A stretch of 64,000 nt of DNA from JAJRPT01 sp965661945 (GTDB taxonomy: Bacteria; Bacteroidota; Ignavibacteria; Kapaibacteriales; UBA2268): contig CBFIFP010000002.1 in assembly GCA_965661945.1 (NCBI GenBank), positions 310,001 to 374,000 on the forward strand. Direction: 5' to 3'. Shown here in pieces: positions 1 to 7,823 of this stretch. The translations under genes were made by a program, and so were the position numbers. The notes under the pieces are model-generated. The model made no database searches. It saw only the letters and a list, made by a program, of their open reading frames with translations, and had not been told where the DNA came from. How positions within the stretch are numbered: position 1 is the stretch's first letter; the number at the start of each line of letters is the position of its first letter.

Positions 1-2
1 CA

Positions 3-494
3 GCAATTAGTTCTGGAAATTCAGGCGGACCGCTTGTAAATGCAATCGGCGAAGTAATCGGAATGAATACAATTATTTATTCAACTGCTACTGACGGAAA
101 GGGTGCTGGCTCTATTGGGATTGGCTTTTCTATTCCTATTAATCGAGTAAAAGAAATAGTTGAAATGCTGAAAAAAAATAAAACACTCAATAGAAACTTT
201 TATACTGGCTTAGATGTAAAGTTGTTAGATAAAAAATTATCTGCTTATCTTGACCTCGAAGTTGATAGGGGATTGATAGTTTATAGTATTCTTAAAAACT
301 CGCCGGGACACCTTGCTGGGCTTGAACCAGGTGATTTAATCCTGTCTATAAATGACCGAAAAATAATAGACCAAGAAGATTACATTATTGCAATTTATGA
401 TAATTTTGTTGGAGATAAAATAAATTTCCGTATTTTGCGAAATGGAAAAGAACTAACTAAAACTTTAATTTTAGTCCCGAGACCGGGCGAATAG
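3..494 (+). CDS. HtrA/DegP-like trypsin-family serine protease with PDZ domain (3' part only)
   Basis: The gene enters from the left edge, and its frame is open from base 3. The first visible residues include GNSGGPL, the motif holding the nucleophilic serine of S1C (DegP/HtrA) proteases. It is followed by the end of the trypsin fold (GIGFSIPINRVKEIVEML). The last ~100 residues form one PDZ domain with the usual core (SPGHLAGLEPGDLILSINDR). Only one PDZ follows the protease, as in DegS/HtrA-short forms. Family members degrade or refold misfolded envelope proteins in the periplasm; His and Asp of the triad lie outside the window. The stop is 4 bases before lptB, so the two are probably co-transcribed. 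The ATG at 63 is internal and not a start. Confidence 0.92.
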   Translation, partial: AISSGNSGGPLVNAIGEVIGMNTIIYSTATDGKGAGSIGIGFSIPINRVKEIVEMLKKNKTLNRNFYTGLDVKLLDKKLSAYLDLEVDRGLIVYSILKNSPGHLAGLEPGDLILSINDRKIIDQEDYIIAIYDNFVGDKINFRILRNGKELTKTLILVPRPGE

Positions 495-498
495 AAAT

Positions 499-1257
499 AT
501 GAATGAAAATAAATCAACAATTAGTATTTTAACAGCATCAGATTTAATTAAAAAATATGGACAACGCACCGTTGTTAAAGGTGTTTCGCTTGAAGTAAAA
601 CAAGGCGAAGTAGTCGGGCTTCTGGGTCCTAATGGTGCAGGAAAAACTACTTCATTTTATATGATTGTAGGAATGGTGCATCCCAACTCTGGAGATGTTT
701 TCATCGATAACAAGAAAATCACAAATAAAGCGATGTACCAGCGCTCGCGTATGGGAATTTCATATCTTCCACAAGAGCCATCAGTTTTTCGTAAATTATC
801 AGTAGAAAATAACATTATGGCGATTCTTCAACTTCAAAAATTAAAGTCAAAACAACGAAAAGAAAAGTTAGAAGAATTGCTTGAGAATTTCCACATAACA
901 CATATAAGAAAATCAAAGGGTTATATGCTATCTGGTGGCGAAAGAAGACGCTGCGAAATTGCCCGCACAATTGCCTCCGACCCTAAATTTATTCTACTCG
1001 ACGAACCCTTCGCTGGTATCGACCCAATCGCAGTAGAAGACATTATGCACATAATCCAAGACCTAAAAAGGATGAATATCGGCGTATTAATCACCGACCA
1101 CAACGTCCACGAAACCCTTTCAATCACCGACAAAGCCAACATCTTAATCGACGGCACAATGTTTATCTCCGGCACCGCCCAAGAAATAGCCGATAACCCA
1201 GAAGTAAGAAAGCGCTATCTGGGCGAAACATTTAAGTTGGAGAGGTATTTTGAGTGA
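499..1257 (+). CDS. lptB: LPS export ABC transporter ATP-binding protein LptB
   Basis: 252 residues, the usual LptB length. Visible ATPase motifs are Walker A GPNGAGKT (43-50), Q-loop PQEPS (91-95), signature LSGGE (144-148), Walker B FILLDEP (164-170) and H-loop His201. The stretch LLGPNGAGKTTSFYMIVGMV and the FAGIDP segment after Walker B are typical of LptB rather than of general ABC ATPases. It powers extraction of lipopolysaccharide from the inner membrane with LptF/LptG, which are not in this window. It starts 4 bases after the HtrA-like gene. The downstream neighbour is convergent, only 7 bases away, with no clear terminator between them. Confidence 0.95.
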   Translation: MNENKSTISILTASDLIKKYGQRTVVKGVSLEVKQGEVVGLLGPNGAGKTTSFYMIVGMVHPNSGDVFIDNKKITNKAMYQRSRMGISYLPQEPSVFRKLSVENNIMAILQLQKLKSKQRKEKLEELLENFHITHIRKSKGYMLSGGERRRCEIARTIASDPKFILLDEPFAGIDPIAVEDIMHIIQDLKRMNIGVLITDHNVHETLSITDKANILIDGTMFISGTAQEIADNPEVRKRYLGETFKLERYFE

Positions 1258-1264
1258 GGTGGGA

Positions 1265-2653
1265 TTAAAAGTCTTTTAATTTATTAAGTAAATAAATATT
1301 TTCTCCATTTAACTCTAACATTTTAATTATATTATTAGAATAATTTAGTAATATTTGATTTTCATTTGAATCAAAAAATAAATTTAACAAATTTGACTTT
1401 CTATTATATTTAAATAATTTAAATTTTATATTAAAATCATATTTATCTAGGCTATCATTTTCATAATATTCGAAATATAGAAATAATTCATTATTATTTT
1501 CTATAAATTCTATTTTTCTTATTTTATATTGGAAGCACTTTTCTTTTTCTAAGAATGTTTTATGACTACAGTTTTTGTGAATATCTATTTCTGCAATTTC
1601 CTTTTGAAAACTTTCTATTTCTATTTCATTATTTTTAAATTTTAAAATTTTATTATATAAATTAAAAATTACAAAATTTTCTTTATACTGATAAAAAACT
1701 GAATTATTCCTTATAAAATCAACACTATCTATTAAATCAATTGTATCTTTAATAACAAGGTCAATTCTGTCAAAATCATAATAAAATTTAATATTTTTAG
1801 AGATAATAGAATTATCATTTAATTCAAATGTATTAAAGTAAAAGGAATTATTATTTGTATTAAAGTAAAAATGTTTAGATATATAGTTGTTAAGATTTTG
1901 TGCTATTGTTTCAATAGATTTTGATTTAATTATTTTTGAATTATTTTCTGTAAAAAATTCAAAATGAGAGTTAAATGTGTTTAAAATGAAAACATTCTTA
2001 TCATCTAATATTTTAAAATAATGATATCCTATTACATCATTAAATTTAAGACTCTTATATTCAACAATATTGGAATCTTTAGAAAATTTAACCAGGCTAT
2101 TATCTTTTTCTTTTAAAATATAAATATTACCATTATAATCAAATTTTAAATCAAATCTGGAAGTGAAGTCAATATTATTTATTAGTTTTAAATTTTTAAT
2201 TTTAGTTCTATTTATAAAAAATTTATTAACTGAATCTAAAATTTCATTTGAATTATATTTCCCACCGGCTTTTCCTTCTAAAATTAAATTTCCATTATTG
2301 TCAAATAATTTATAATAAGGATAATATGTAACATCATAATATGAACTATAAAATCCAATTGGATCTATAAAATATTCCCAATCACTATCTTGAGGTAGTT
2401 GGTTTGTAAAATTTATATTTGTATTTACAATAAAAATATTTTTAGTTTTATAATATTTTTTAAGTTCTGAATTTACTTGTTCTATTGAAAGTTCACATAT
2501 CACACAATTGTTAACATAACCAAACAAATATAGATGAATATCAATATTATAATCCTTATCACTAAGAAGTCTATATTCTTTTGTGTAAAGATTATTAACT
2601 GTTAAAGTAAAAAGTAGTGTTATTATAACCCTACTTATAATAAAATATTTCAT
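1265..2653 (-). CDS. Exported protein: thioredoxin-like N-terminus plus probable beta-propeller
   Basis: 462 residues, not recognised as a named family. An N-terminal hydrophobic stretch (about 5-20) looks like a signal peptide. Residues ~38-145 resemble a thioredoxin-like fold: a strand ending in FGYVNNC, then a CxxC pair (Cys50, Cys53), a helix and a later YYPYYKLFDNNGNLILEG strand pair as in TlpA-type proteins. The remaining ~300 residues are beta-rich with short motifs such as DYNGNIYILKEKDNSLVKFS, suggesting a six-bladed propeller of the kind common in Bacteroidetes exported proteins. Composition is very rich in Asn, Lys, Ile and Phe. It lies 5 bases after a small secreted-protein gene, so the two form a likely operon. 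A disulfide or redox role is inferred from the CxxC only. Confidence 0.6.
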   Translation of the reverse strand: MKYFIISRVIITLLFTLTVNNLYTKEYRLLSDKDYNIDIHLYLFGYVNNCVICELSIEQVNSELKKYYKTKNIFIVNTNINFTNQLPQDSDWEYFIDPIGFYSSYYDVTYYPYYKLFDNNGNLILEGKAGGKYNSNEILDSVNKFFINRTKIKNLKLINNIDFTSRFDLKFDYNGNIYILKEKDNSLVKFSKDSNIVEYKSLKFNDVIGYHYFKILDDKNVFILNTFNSHFEFFTENNSKIIKSKSIETIAQNLNNYISKHFYFNTNNNSFYFNTFELNDNSIISKNIKFYYDFDRIDLVIKDTIDLIDSVDFIRNNSVFYQYKENFVIFNLYNKILKFKNNEIEIESFQKEIAEIDIHKNCSHKTFLEKEKCFQYKIRKIEFIENNNELFLYFEYYENDSLDKYDFNIKFKLFKYNRKSNLLNLFFDSNENQILLNYSNNIIKMLELNGENIYLLNKLKDF

Positions 2654-2658
2654 AAGAA

Positions 2659-3114
2659 TTAAGGAATAAATTGAACTGTAAAATTACCAGATGAATCAGT
2701 TGTAATACCACCAACTGGAATAACTTGATTCACAAGACTTGGATATTCTGTACATACAGTTATTTGAATATTAGTCCCGCTTGGGAAAGTTATTATTTTG
2801 TCGGTAGAATTAAAAGTTACTGGATTACCGCTTCTAATTACTTCTCCTTCTAAAGTACCAATATTTCCAGTTAAAATATAACCTGGTCCAATTGGATTAC
2901 TTGTGATAATTGCAGCATTTTCAATTTCAACTTCCCTTGATAATGTACATCCTGAACCTTGATCAGGACAATCACTTGGAGCACCTGGCCCACCTGGATC
3001 TTTCCTTACAACTGTTACAGTTGTTGTAGATTTAATTTTAGTTTCTGAAAATAAATGGTATTCAAATCCCAAAAATAAAATCATAACTGTCGATAAAATC
3101 ATCATTTTTTTCAT
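2659..3114 (-). CDS. Small secreted protein of unknown function
   Basis: 151 residues from the ATG at 3114, which is preferred over upstream starts because AGGT lies just before it (TTAGGTAATTAT-ATG) and a TATTTTTG promoter box sits at 3137-3144. Residues 1-24 form a signal peptide (LSTVMILFLGF core). The mature part begins with a Thr/Val-rich segment, then a Gly/Pro/Cys patch (GGPGAPSDCPDQGSGC), then a beta-rich region ending GGITTDSSGNFTVQFIP, like the last strands of carboxypeptidase-regulatory or Ig-like folds. No enzyme motif is seen. It is followed after 5 bases by the thioredoxin-like/propeller gene, whose CxxC might act on the two Cys seen here (inference). Confidence 0.6.
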   Translation of the reverse strand: MKKMMILSTVMILFLGFEYHLFSETKIKSTTTVTVVRKDPGGPGAPSDCPDQGSGCTLSREVEIENAAIITSNPIGPGYILTGNIGTLEGEVIRSGNPVTFNSTDKIITFPSGTNIQITVCTEYPSLVNQVIPVGGITTDSSGNFTVQFIP

Positions 3115-3136
3115 ATAATTACCTAAAATAGTTTTA

Positions 3137-3144
3137 CAAAAATA
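3137..3144 (-). promoter_or_regulatory. Bacteroidetes-type -7 box for the 3114-1265 gene pair
   Basis: On the minus strand this reads TATTTTTG, an exact TAnnTTTG match, 23 bases upstream of the chosen start at 3114. No good -33 TTTG was found at the usual spacing. Confidence 0.4.
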
Positions 3145-3311
3145 CAAAAGCCTTTCCACAAATCAATAAATCATGTAAATAAAATATAGGAAAGGTTTAT
3201 AAATTATTTTCACTTTCTATAAATTTGTCTTTTGCTAACACACAAAACTATAAAAAAAAAAAAAACATATTCCAAAAAAAGTTTTCCACAATTGAAGTTT
3301 ATTAATTTCCT

Positions 3312-3319
3312 TAATTTTG
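3312..3319 (+). promoter_or_regulatory. Bacteroidetes-type -7 box (TAATTTTG)
   Basis: An exact TAnnTTTG match, 32 bases upstream of the ATG at 3352. Because it lies inside the longer upstream reading frame, it argues that translation starts at 3352. A TTG at 3292-3294 is a possible -33 element, with slightly short spacing. Confidence 0.5.
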
Positions 3320-3351
3320 TAAAAGAGAATAAACAAATTGAGAGATTTATT

Positions 3352-3609
3352 ATGAAATCTATATTTCAAAAATTATTCAATAAATCTGAAGATGAAAACT
3401 TTGTATTAAATGAAAATGCAGAATATCGCTTTGTATTGAAATATCGTGAAATTTCAATTGGTGAGTTATATACTAAAGATGGTTTTTGGTATTTTAGATA
3501 TACAGAAGAATTTAAACAAAATACAGGTAAGTTATATGGTATATTTGGGTTCGATGATTTATTTAATATTTCAAGAATAAATTATTGTACCCACATTTAC
3601 CCTCTTTAA
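3352..3609 (+). CDS. Small HipA-N-terminal-like protein, possibly frameshifted at its 3' end
   Basis: 85 residues from the ATG at 3352, chosen because a promoter box lies upstream at 3312 and GAGAG sits about 8 bases before the ATG. The middle (FVLKYREISIGELY...WYFRYTEEFK) resembles the N-terminal coupling domain of HipA kinases and the small stand-alone Bacteroidetes proteins with the same core. Those proteins usually end in a segment like LWPFF..RIPSLKQ. Here the in-frame end is NYCTHIYPL, but a different frame across about 3586-3620 reads KLLYPHLPSLKQ, closer to the expected ending. This suggests a frameshift by mutation or sequencing error. Function is unknown; the kinase part of HipA is absent. 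Confidence 0.5.
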   Translation: MKSIFQKLFNKSEDENFVLNENAEYRFVLKYREISIGELYTKDGFWYFRYTEEFKQNTGKLYGIFGFDDLFNISRINYCTHIYPL

Positions 3610-3612
3610 AAC

Positions 3613-3643
3613 AAAAAAAAGCCGATGTTTTGGTTACATCGGC
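3613..3643 (-). terminator. Rho-independent terminator of the flgE operon
   Basis: On the minus strand an 8-bp perfect stem (GCCGATGT / ACATCGGC, loop of 7) at 3643-3621 is followed by eight T. It lies 38 bases past the flgE stop. Confidence 0.85.
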
Positions 3644-3680
3644 GATTGGGTTGTTTGGGTTTTAGTATGTCAATTTTTTA

Positions 3681-5006
3681 TTATCTCTTCAGGTTGTTTA
3701 CCTCCTGTAACATTTGGTCAGTAACAGTAATACTTCGAGAAGCGGCTTCAAATGCACGCTGAGTCGAAATCATATCAGTAAATTGTGCTGTTAAATCTAC
3801 GTTTGATTGCTCTAAGGCACGTCCTATTACAGATGTTGAAGGGAAGTTCTCAACGGCTGTTCCGTAATTTGGTATTCCGGAATTAACATTTTCTGAAAAC
3901 ATATTATTTCCCATACTCAAAAGGGCTTCGGGATTAGTAAATTTTGCAAGTATAACTTGACCTAATATTTCATTTCTACCATTAGTAAAAGTACCTCTAA
4001 CTTTGCCTGTTTCGTCCACATCTAATCCAACTAAATCACCTGCTTCATAACCATCTTGCTGCCCAGCAGTAATATCTGAAATACCAGCAAAATTAGTTAT
4101 ACTTCCAGCCGTAATTGAATCTGGATCACCAAATTGAATATTAATATCTTTTGGAGTTGTGTCATCGAAAAGCGTGTTACCAAGTGCGCCGTTTAAATCA
4201 GCAGCAGTAACGCCTAAATCGAAAGGAGTAGATAATGTTCCATCATTATTAAACGTAAGAGTTGCTTCGCTTAATGCTAAATCTTCACCATTAATTTGCC
4301 CTGAAAGAGTAAACTCACCTGCGTTAGCAGTTTTAGTGAAAGTAATAGCAAGATTTCTAGCGCTACCTGTGTTATCAAAAATCTTAATAGAGGTAGTTTG
4401 ACTTTCCCCTTCTTCCATTTCTCTATTCAAATTACCATTAAAAGTAATATTTTGAGTTTGTCTTGGCTGAGAAATAACACCTGGTTCAATAACTATATTA
4501 CTTGTTGAACGAGAAAGCACATTAACACCAGCGGAATTTTTAAGAGGTCTGCCTTGAGCGTCTATTTCTACATTATAACCCTGAAGGTGATAACCAGTTG
4601 CAGTATCTACAAGATTACCTTGTGTATCTCTTGTAACAGCTCCAGCACGAGAAAAGAAATCTTTTCCACTTTTATTGAAAACAAAATATCCGTCACCATT
4701 TATTGCCATATCAAGAGAACGATTAGTAGTCTCAATAACGCCTTGCGACATATCTTTTGTGATTGAGCCAATTTTCACACCCAGACCTACTTGCTGAGAA
4801 TTGATACCACCAATGCCAACGCCTGAAGCAGAATCAGGTGCAACACCATATTTCATAGTTTGACTAAGTTGGTCTTGGAAATTAACTTTACTATTTTTGA
4901 AGCCAATAGTATTGGCATTTGCGAGATTATTCGATATAACATCAAATCTCTTTTGATGCGCTCCGAGTGAAGACGCACCTGTAACTAAAGATCTTGATAG
5001 ACCCAT
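3681..5006 (-). CDS. flgE: Flagellar hook protein FlgE
   Basis: 441 residues. The N-terminal rod/hook signature is present (SLVTGASSLGAHQKRFDVIS, then NNLANANTIGFKNS), followed by the FlgE central region (MAINGDGYFVF; GVISQPRQTQNITFNGNLN) and a D2-type insert. The C-terminal coiled region carries SNVDLTAQFTDMISTQRAFE and ends TVTDQMLQEVNNLKR. It polymerises into the extracellular hook joining rod and filament. A very strong Shine-Dalgarno (AAGGAGGG) precedes the ATG. It is the last gene of the minus-strand flagellar operon, after TIGR02530-family, flgD and fliK genes, and is separated from the gene before it by a 166-base leader with three hairpins. A strong terminator follows. Confidence 0.96.
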   Translation of the reverse strand: MGLSRSLVTGASSLGAHQKRFDVISNNLANANTIGFKNSKVNFQDQLSQTMKYGVAPDSASGVGIGGINSQQVGLGVKIGSITKDMSQGVIETTNRSLDMAINGDGYFVFNKSGKDFFSRAGAVTRDTQGNLVDTATGYHLQGYNVEIDAQGRPLKNSAGVNVLSRSTSNIVIEPGVISQPRQTQNITFNGNLNREMEEGESQTTSIKIFDNTGSARNLAITFTKTANAGEFTLSGQINGEDLALSEATLTFNNDGTLSTPFDLGVTAADLNGALGNTLFDDTTPKDINIQFGDPDSITAGSITNFAGISDITAGQQDGYEAGDLVGLDVDETGKVRGTFTNGRNEILGQVILAKFTNPEALLSMGNNMFSENVNSGIPNYGTAVENFPSTSVIGRALEQSNVDLTAQFTDMISTQRAFEAASRSITVTDQMLQEVNNLKR

Positions 5007-5051
5007 TGGAAGAACCCTCCTTGGTTATTTATTAATAAATTTCACTTTATT

Positions 5052-5161
5052 AAATATCCTTCAGTCAGTCAGGATATTTTTTATACTCAAAAGACATCAT
5101 CCTACATCTTTGAGTTTAACATTTGGTCCTCCCTATTAGCAAGCTAACTCGGGTCCAGACC
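5052..5161 (-). promoter_or_regulatory. Structured leader upstream of flgE (three hairpins and a mini-ORF)
   Basis: In the 166 bases between the TIGR02530-family gene and flgE, the minus strand can fold into three stem-loops. The first (5161-5125) has stems GGTCT/GGACC, CCC/GGG and TTAG/CTAA with loop CTTG. The second (5115-5085) pairs ACTCAAAG with CTTTTGAGT. The third (5079-5052) is a perfect 9-bp AAATATCCT/AGGATATTT stem. GGGAGG (5133-5128), inside the first stem, is a good ribosome site for a six-codon ORF (ATG at 5122, stop at 5102). No known riboswitch consensus was recognised, including c-di-GMP-I. A regulatory role is inferred. Confidence 0.4.
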
Positions 5162-5172
5162 TTTTACTGATT

Positions 5173-5559
5173 TTAGCCAATAACAGCTGAATCAATATTA
5201 GTAATTACATTTGACAACATTTGTCCTTTATCAAGAGCAGTAATTACAGTTTTATTAGCAATATTAACAATGAACGCTTTATCATCAATCATTATCAAAG
5301 AATCTTTTGCTCCTTTGCTTGCAACCTTATCAAAGGCAGTTTCCAAGCGAGCAAAATCATTGCCTGTTAGTTCTATATTTCTGCTTTCTAACCTTGTAGT
5401 AGCATGAGCTGAAAACTTAATTTTATTAAGTTCTTCAGTAAAAATATCACTAAATTTTGATTGAACTTTATTTTCGTTAAAAGGTAATTTTCTACCTCTT
5501 AACTGCTCTAAACCACCAGCAGGCAAAAATGGGACATTTATACCGTTAATCTCAGCCAT
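5173..5559 (-). CDS. Flagellar operon protein, TIGR02530 family
   Basis: 128 residues. The C-terminal half (FSAHATTRLESRNIELTG, then DSLIMIDDKAFIVNIANKTVITALD) is characteristic of the TIGR02530 'flagellar operon protein' family, which is almost always encoded between flgD and flgE as here. Its exact role is not established; the location suggests hook assembly. A short N-terminal segment (INGINVPFLPAGGLEQLRGR) is followed by an amphipathic stretch. It is co-transcribed with flgD (20 bases upstream). There is no signal peptide, so it is probably cytoplasmic or exported through the flagellar apparatus. Confidence 0.85.
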   Translation of the reverse strand: MAEINGINVPFLPAGGLEQLRGRKLPFNENKVQSKFSDIFTEELNKIKFSAHATTRLESRNIELTGNDFARLETAFDKVASKGAKDSLIMIDDKAFIVNIANKTVITALDKGQMLSNVITNIDSAVIG

Positions 5560-5579
5560 AAATTACTCCCTTTAAAAAA

Positions 5580-6263
5580 TTATAAACCTACATCTTTCAC
5601 TTCACTAATCGGAACTTCCATTCCACCAATCACCAACACGGTTCCATCAGCTTTAAATCTTACTGCCTCAATCTTACCATTAGTAAAAGTATCAGCAGAA
5701 AAAGTATTTCCATCACTTTCTTCAAAATCTGCAAAGAAAGTATAAGTTCCTTCTGGAAGTGGGTCTCCGTTAAAATCAGTTCCATCCCAATTCATAGTAT
5801 GCTCACCATTATTAAGCTTATTACCAGTTATATCAATCATATTAACAGTATTTCCGTATTGGTCTAAAATAGTAATCAAACCATCACTTGCAGGATATTT
5901 TAAATCATAACCCATACTCACAGAGCGATTATCATCAAGTTGAACATGATTAGTAAATGCTTTGGCTGTTTTTCCTAACATACCCGGAAGAGCTGCATTA
6001 GACATAGTCCTGCTAAGCAATACATTACTCTTGCTTTGTTCTTCCATCAAGTTTCTAATATCGCTTAATTGCTCTAATTGTGAAAACTGAGCTAATTGTG
6101 CTGCAAACTCTTGATTATCATAGGGCTTCAAAGGGTTTTGCGATTTCAATTGAAATGTAAGCAATTTAAGAAACTGGTCTTTTTGCTCGTTTGCCGACTT
6201 TACGCCAACGCTATTTAATTTTTCAGCAGTGCTTGATTGAGAGTAGCCAATTCCCTCTATCAT
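5580..6263 (-). CDS. flgD: Flagellar hook capping/assembly protein FlgD
   Basis: 227 residues, typical for FlgD. The N-terminal export and capping segment is clear (KDQFLKLLTFQLKSQNPLKP, then EFAAQLAQFSQLEQL). The middle has the FlgD Ig-like/FlgD_ig region (GNTVNMIDITG; LNNGEHTMNWDGTDFNGDPL; EGTYTFFADFEE). It scaffolds polymerisation of FlgE subunits at the growing hook tip. The ATG is preceded by GGAGGT at good spacing. It sits between fliK and the TIGR02530-family gene, the usual order in Firmicutes and spirochaete flagellar operons. Confidence 0.95.
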   Translation of the reverse strand: MIEGIGYSQSSTAEKLNSVGVKSANEQKDQFLKLLTFQLKSQNPLKPYDNQEFAAQLAQFSQLEQLSDIRNLMEEQSKSNVLLSRTMSNAALPGMLGKTAKAFTNHVQLDDNRSVSMGYDLKYPASDGLITILDQYGNTVNMIDITGNKLNNGEHTMNWDGTDFNGDPLPEGTYTFFADFEESDGNTFSADTFTNGKIEAVRFKADGTVLVIGGMEVPISEVKDVGL

Positions 6264-6301
6264 AATATACCTCCGTGTATGGTGTTTTTGTTCATCTTGA
6301 A

Positions 6302-7780
6302 TTATTTCATTTCATTTAAGAGTGCTAGATTTTTAAGATTCTCAAAGTATTCTTGCCTATCTTTTTGCTCTTTATTTTCTTTATCAAAGAATTTACCGTT
6401 ACTAAGTAAGTCTTGTTTATCATCCTGATTAGAACTTACAGAAATTGTGTCGGCGCTAATTCCCTGACTATTTAATTTTTCTACCAGATTATTTATCTGG
6501 TGCTCGATTAATTTTAATGTTTCCTTTGATTCAGTTTTAAAATTCAAAGTAGCAACATTATTAATCACATTTACTTCTACAAATACATTGCCAAGATTAC
6601 CAGGATTAAGATTCATCTTAATCACAGCACTTCCATTTGGAGTTAAATTCCCCAATGTATTTGCAGTATTAGAGGCTATATTTTTTGCTTGTACATCTCT
6701 GTAAATAATGTATTCTTTTAAGTTTGATTTAATTTCATTTGAAACTTGTTTTAACTCAGTAATATTTTTATTAAAAGACTCAGCAGATATTTTTCCATTT
6801 AAAAATAATTCAACTAACTTTTTTCCATTGAATAATTTTTCATCATTTGTCGAATTTTCGCCACCATTAAAGTTATTATTATCCATTCCAAATTTAACTG
6901 ACCCTTCCTCTGTTTTTAGAAGTGGTGAACCGTTATTCTCTAAACTATAACCTTGTTTATCTCCATTAAACTTATTGATAGTATTAATTATCTCCGGATT
7001 CACAATATTATTAGATTTAACTTTAAAAACACCGCTCTCTTCGCCAATCTTACCTTTACTGTCAATATTCAATTCAACTATTTTATTCTGACCAGCTAAA
7101 TCATCACCATTTAATTTCTGCCTTAATGAATTAAAAAATGATTTATTACTATCTCTTACTTCTTTTATTTTTGACTTCAAATCAATGTTATTTTCAGCAA
7201 TATTATGCTCTGTAATTTGGTCAGCGGTCATATCATCGCTAATTCCTAACTTAGCTTTAAAAGGAGCAAGAAATTCTCTATGTTGCTGAATAAGGTCTTT
7301 AGTAGTTTCTCTGATTAATTTAATTTTTGGGTGGTTTTCCAAATCAACCTTAGAATCGACACTTCCGTATTTGTCTAAAAGTTGAACTTGTTTTTTAATT
7401 TGGTCTAAATCAATTTCTTCAAAAAGTTTGTTAACAATGTTTAAATTAAAAATAAAATTCTTACCGATATTATCCTGCTGGCTATTATTATTAGCCATTT
7501 TAAGTTTAGAAGCAACTGCTTTTAACTTTTCCAAACTTGCCATATCTATAATATGACCATTGCCAAGTGGTAAAAAGTTCAGCCCATCTTTTTCAGTAGA
7601 TTCATTTTCTTTTTTAACTTCAGAATTAATCAATGCATCATCAGGTAAATTTGAACTTTTAACCGACAGCTCAATCATATCCGATAATTCATTTATAAAT
7701 TTTTTATCCTTTTCAACACCTTTTTCTGGCGAATATGCCATAGAATCAGCATTGTTTTTTCCTATATTTGATAACATCAT
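6302..7780 (-). CDS. fliK: Flagellar hook-length control protein FliK
   Basis: 492 residues. As usual for FliK, the N-terminal ~350 residues are low-complexity, Asn/Lys/Ser-rich and poorly conserved. The C-terminal Flg_hook domain (about 375-460) is recognisable from AVIKMNLNPGNLGNVFVEV, then VATLNFKTESKETLKLIEHQ and LNSQGISADTISVS. FliK measures hook length and switches export specificity through FlhB. The ATG at 7780 has AGGA about 7 bases upstream. Its place between motE and flgD supports the call. Confidence 0.9.
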   Translation of the reverse strand: MMLSNIGKNNADSMAYSPEKGVEKDKKFINELSDMIELSVKSSNLPDDALINSEVKKENESTEKDGLNFLPLGNGHIIDMASLEKLKAVASKLKMANNNSQQDNIGKNFIFNLNIVNKLFEEIDLDQIKKQVQLLDKYGSVDSKVDLENHPKIKLIRETTKDLIQQHREFLAPFKAKLGISDDMTADQITEHNIAENNIDLKSKIKEVRDSNKSFFNSLRQKLNGDDLAGQNKIVELNIDSKGKIGEESGVFKVKSNNIVNPEIINTINKFNGDKQGYSLENNGSPLLKTEEGSVKFGMDNNNFNGGENSTNDEKLFNGKKLVELFLNGKISAESFNKNITELKQVSNEIKSNLKEYIIYRDVQAKNIASNTANTLGNLTPNGSAVIKMNLNPGNLGNVFVEVNVINNVATLNFKTESKETLKLIEHQINNLVEKLNSQGISADTISVSSNQDDKQDLLSNGKFFDKENKEQKDRQEYFENLKNLALLNEMK

Positions 7781-7823
7781 GGTGCTTCCTGCACATTTTA
7801 AAATTTAAACTTTTTTTAATTTC

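Noticed and set aside
921..1175. Opposite-strand ORF inside lptB
   Set aside because: Low-complexity translation antisense to a fully conserved ABC ATPase; a shadow.
3232..3351. Upstream extension of the HipA-N-like gene
   Set aside because: It is Lys/Asn-rich, starts in a poly-A run and contains the promoter box; translation from 3352 is better.
5052..5161. c-di-GMP riboswitch in the flgE leader
   Set aside because: The conserved GEMM sequences are absent; kept only as an unnamed structured leader.
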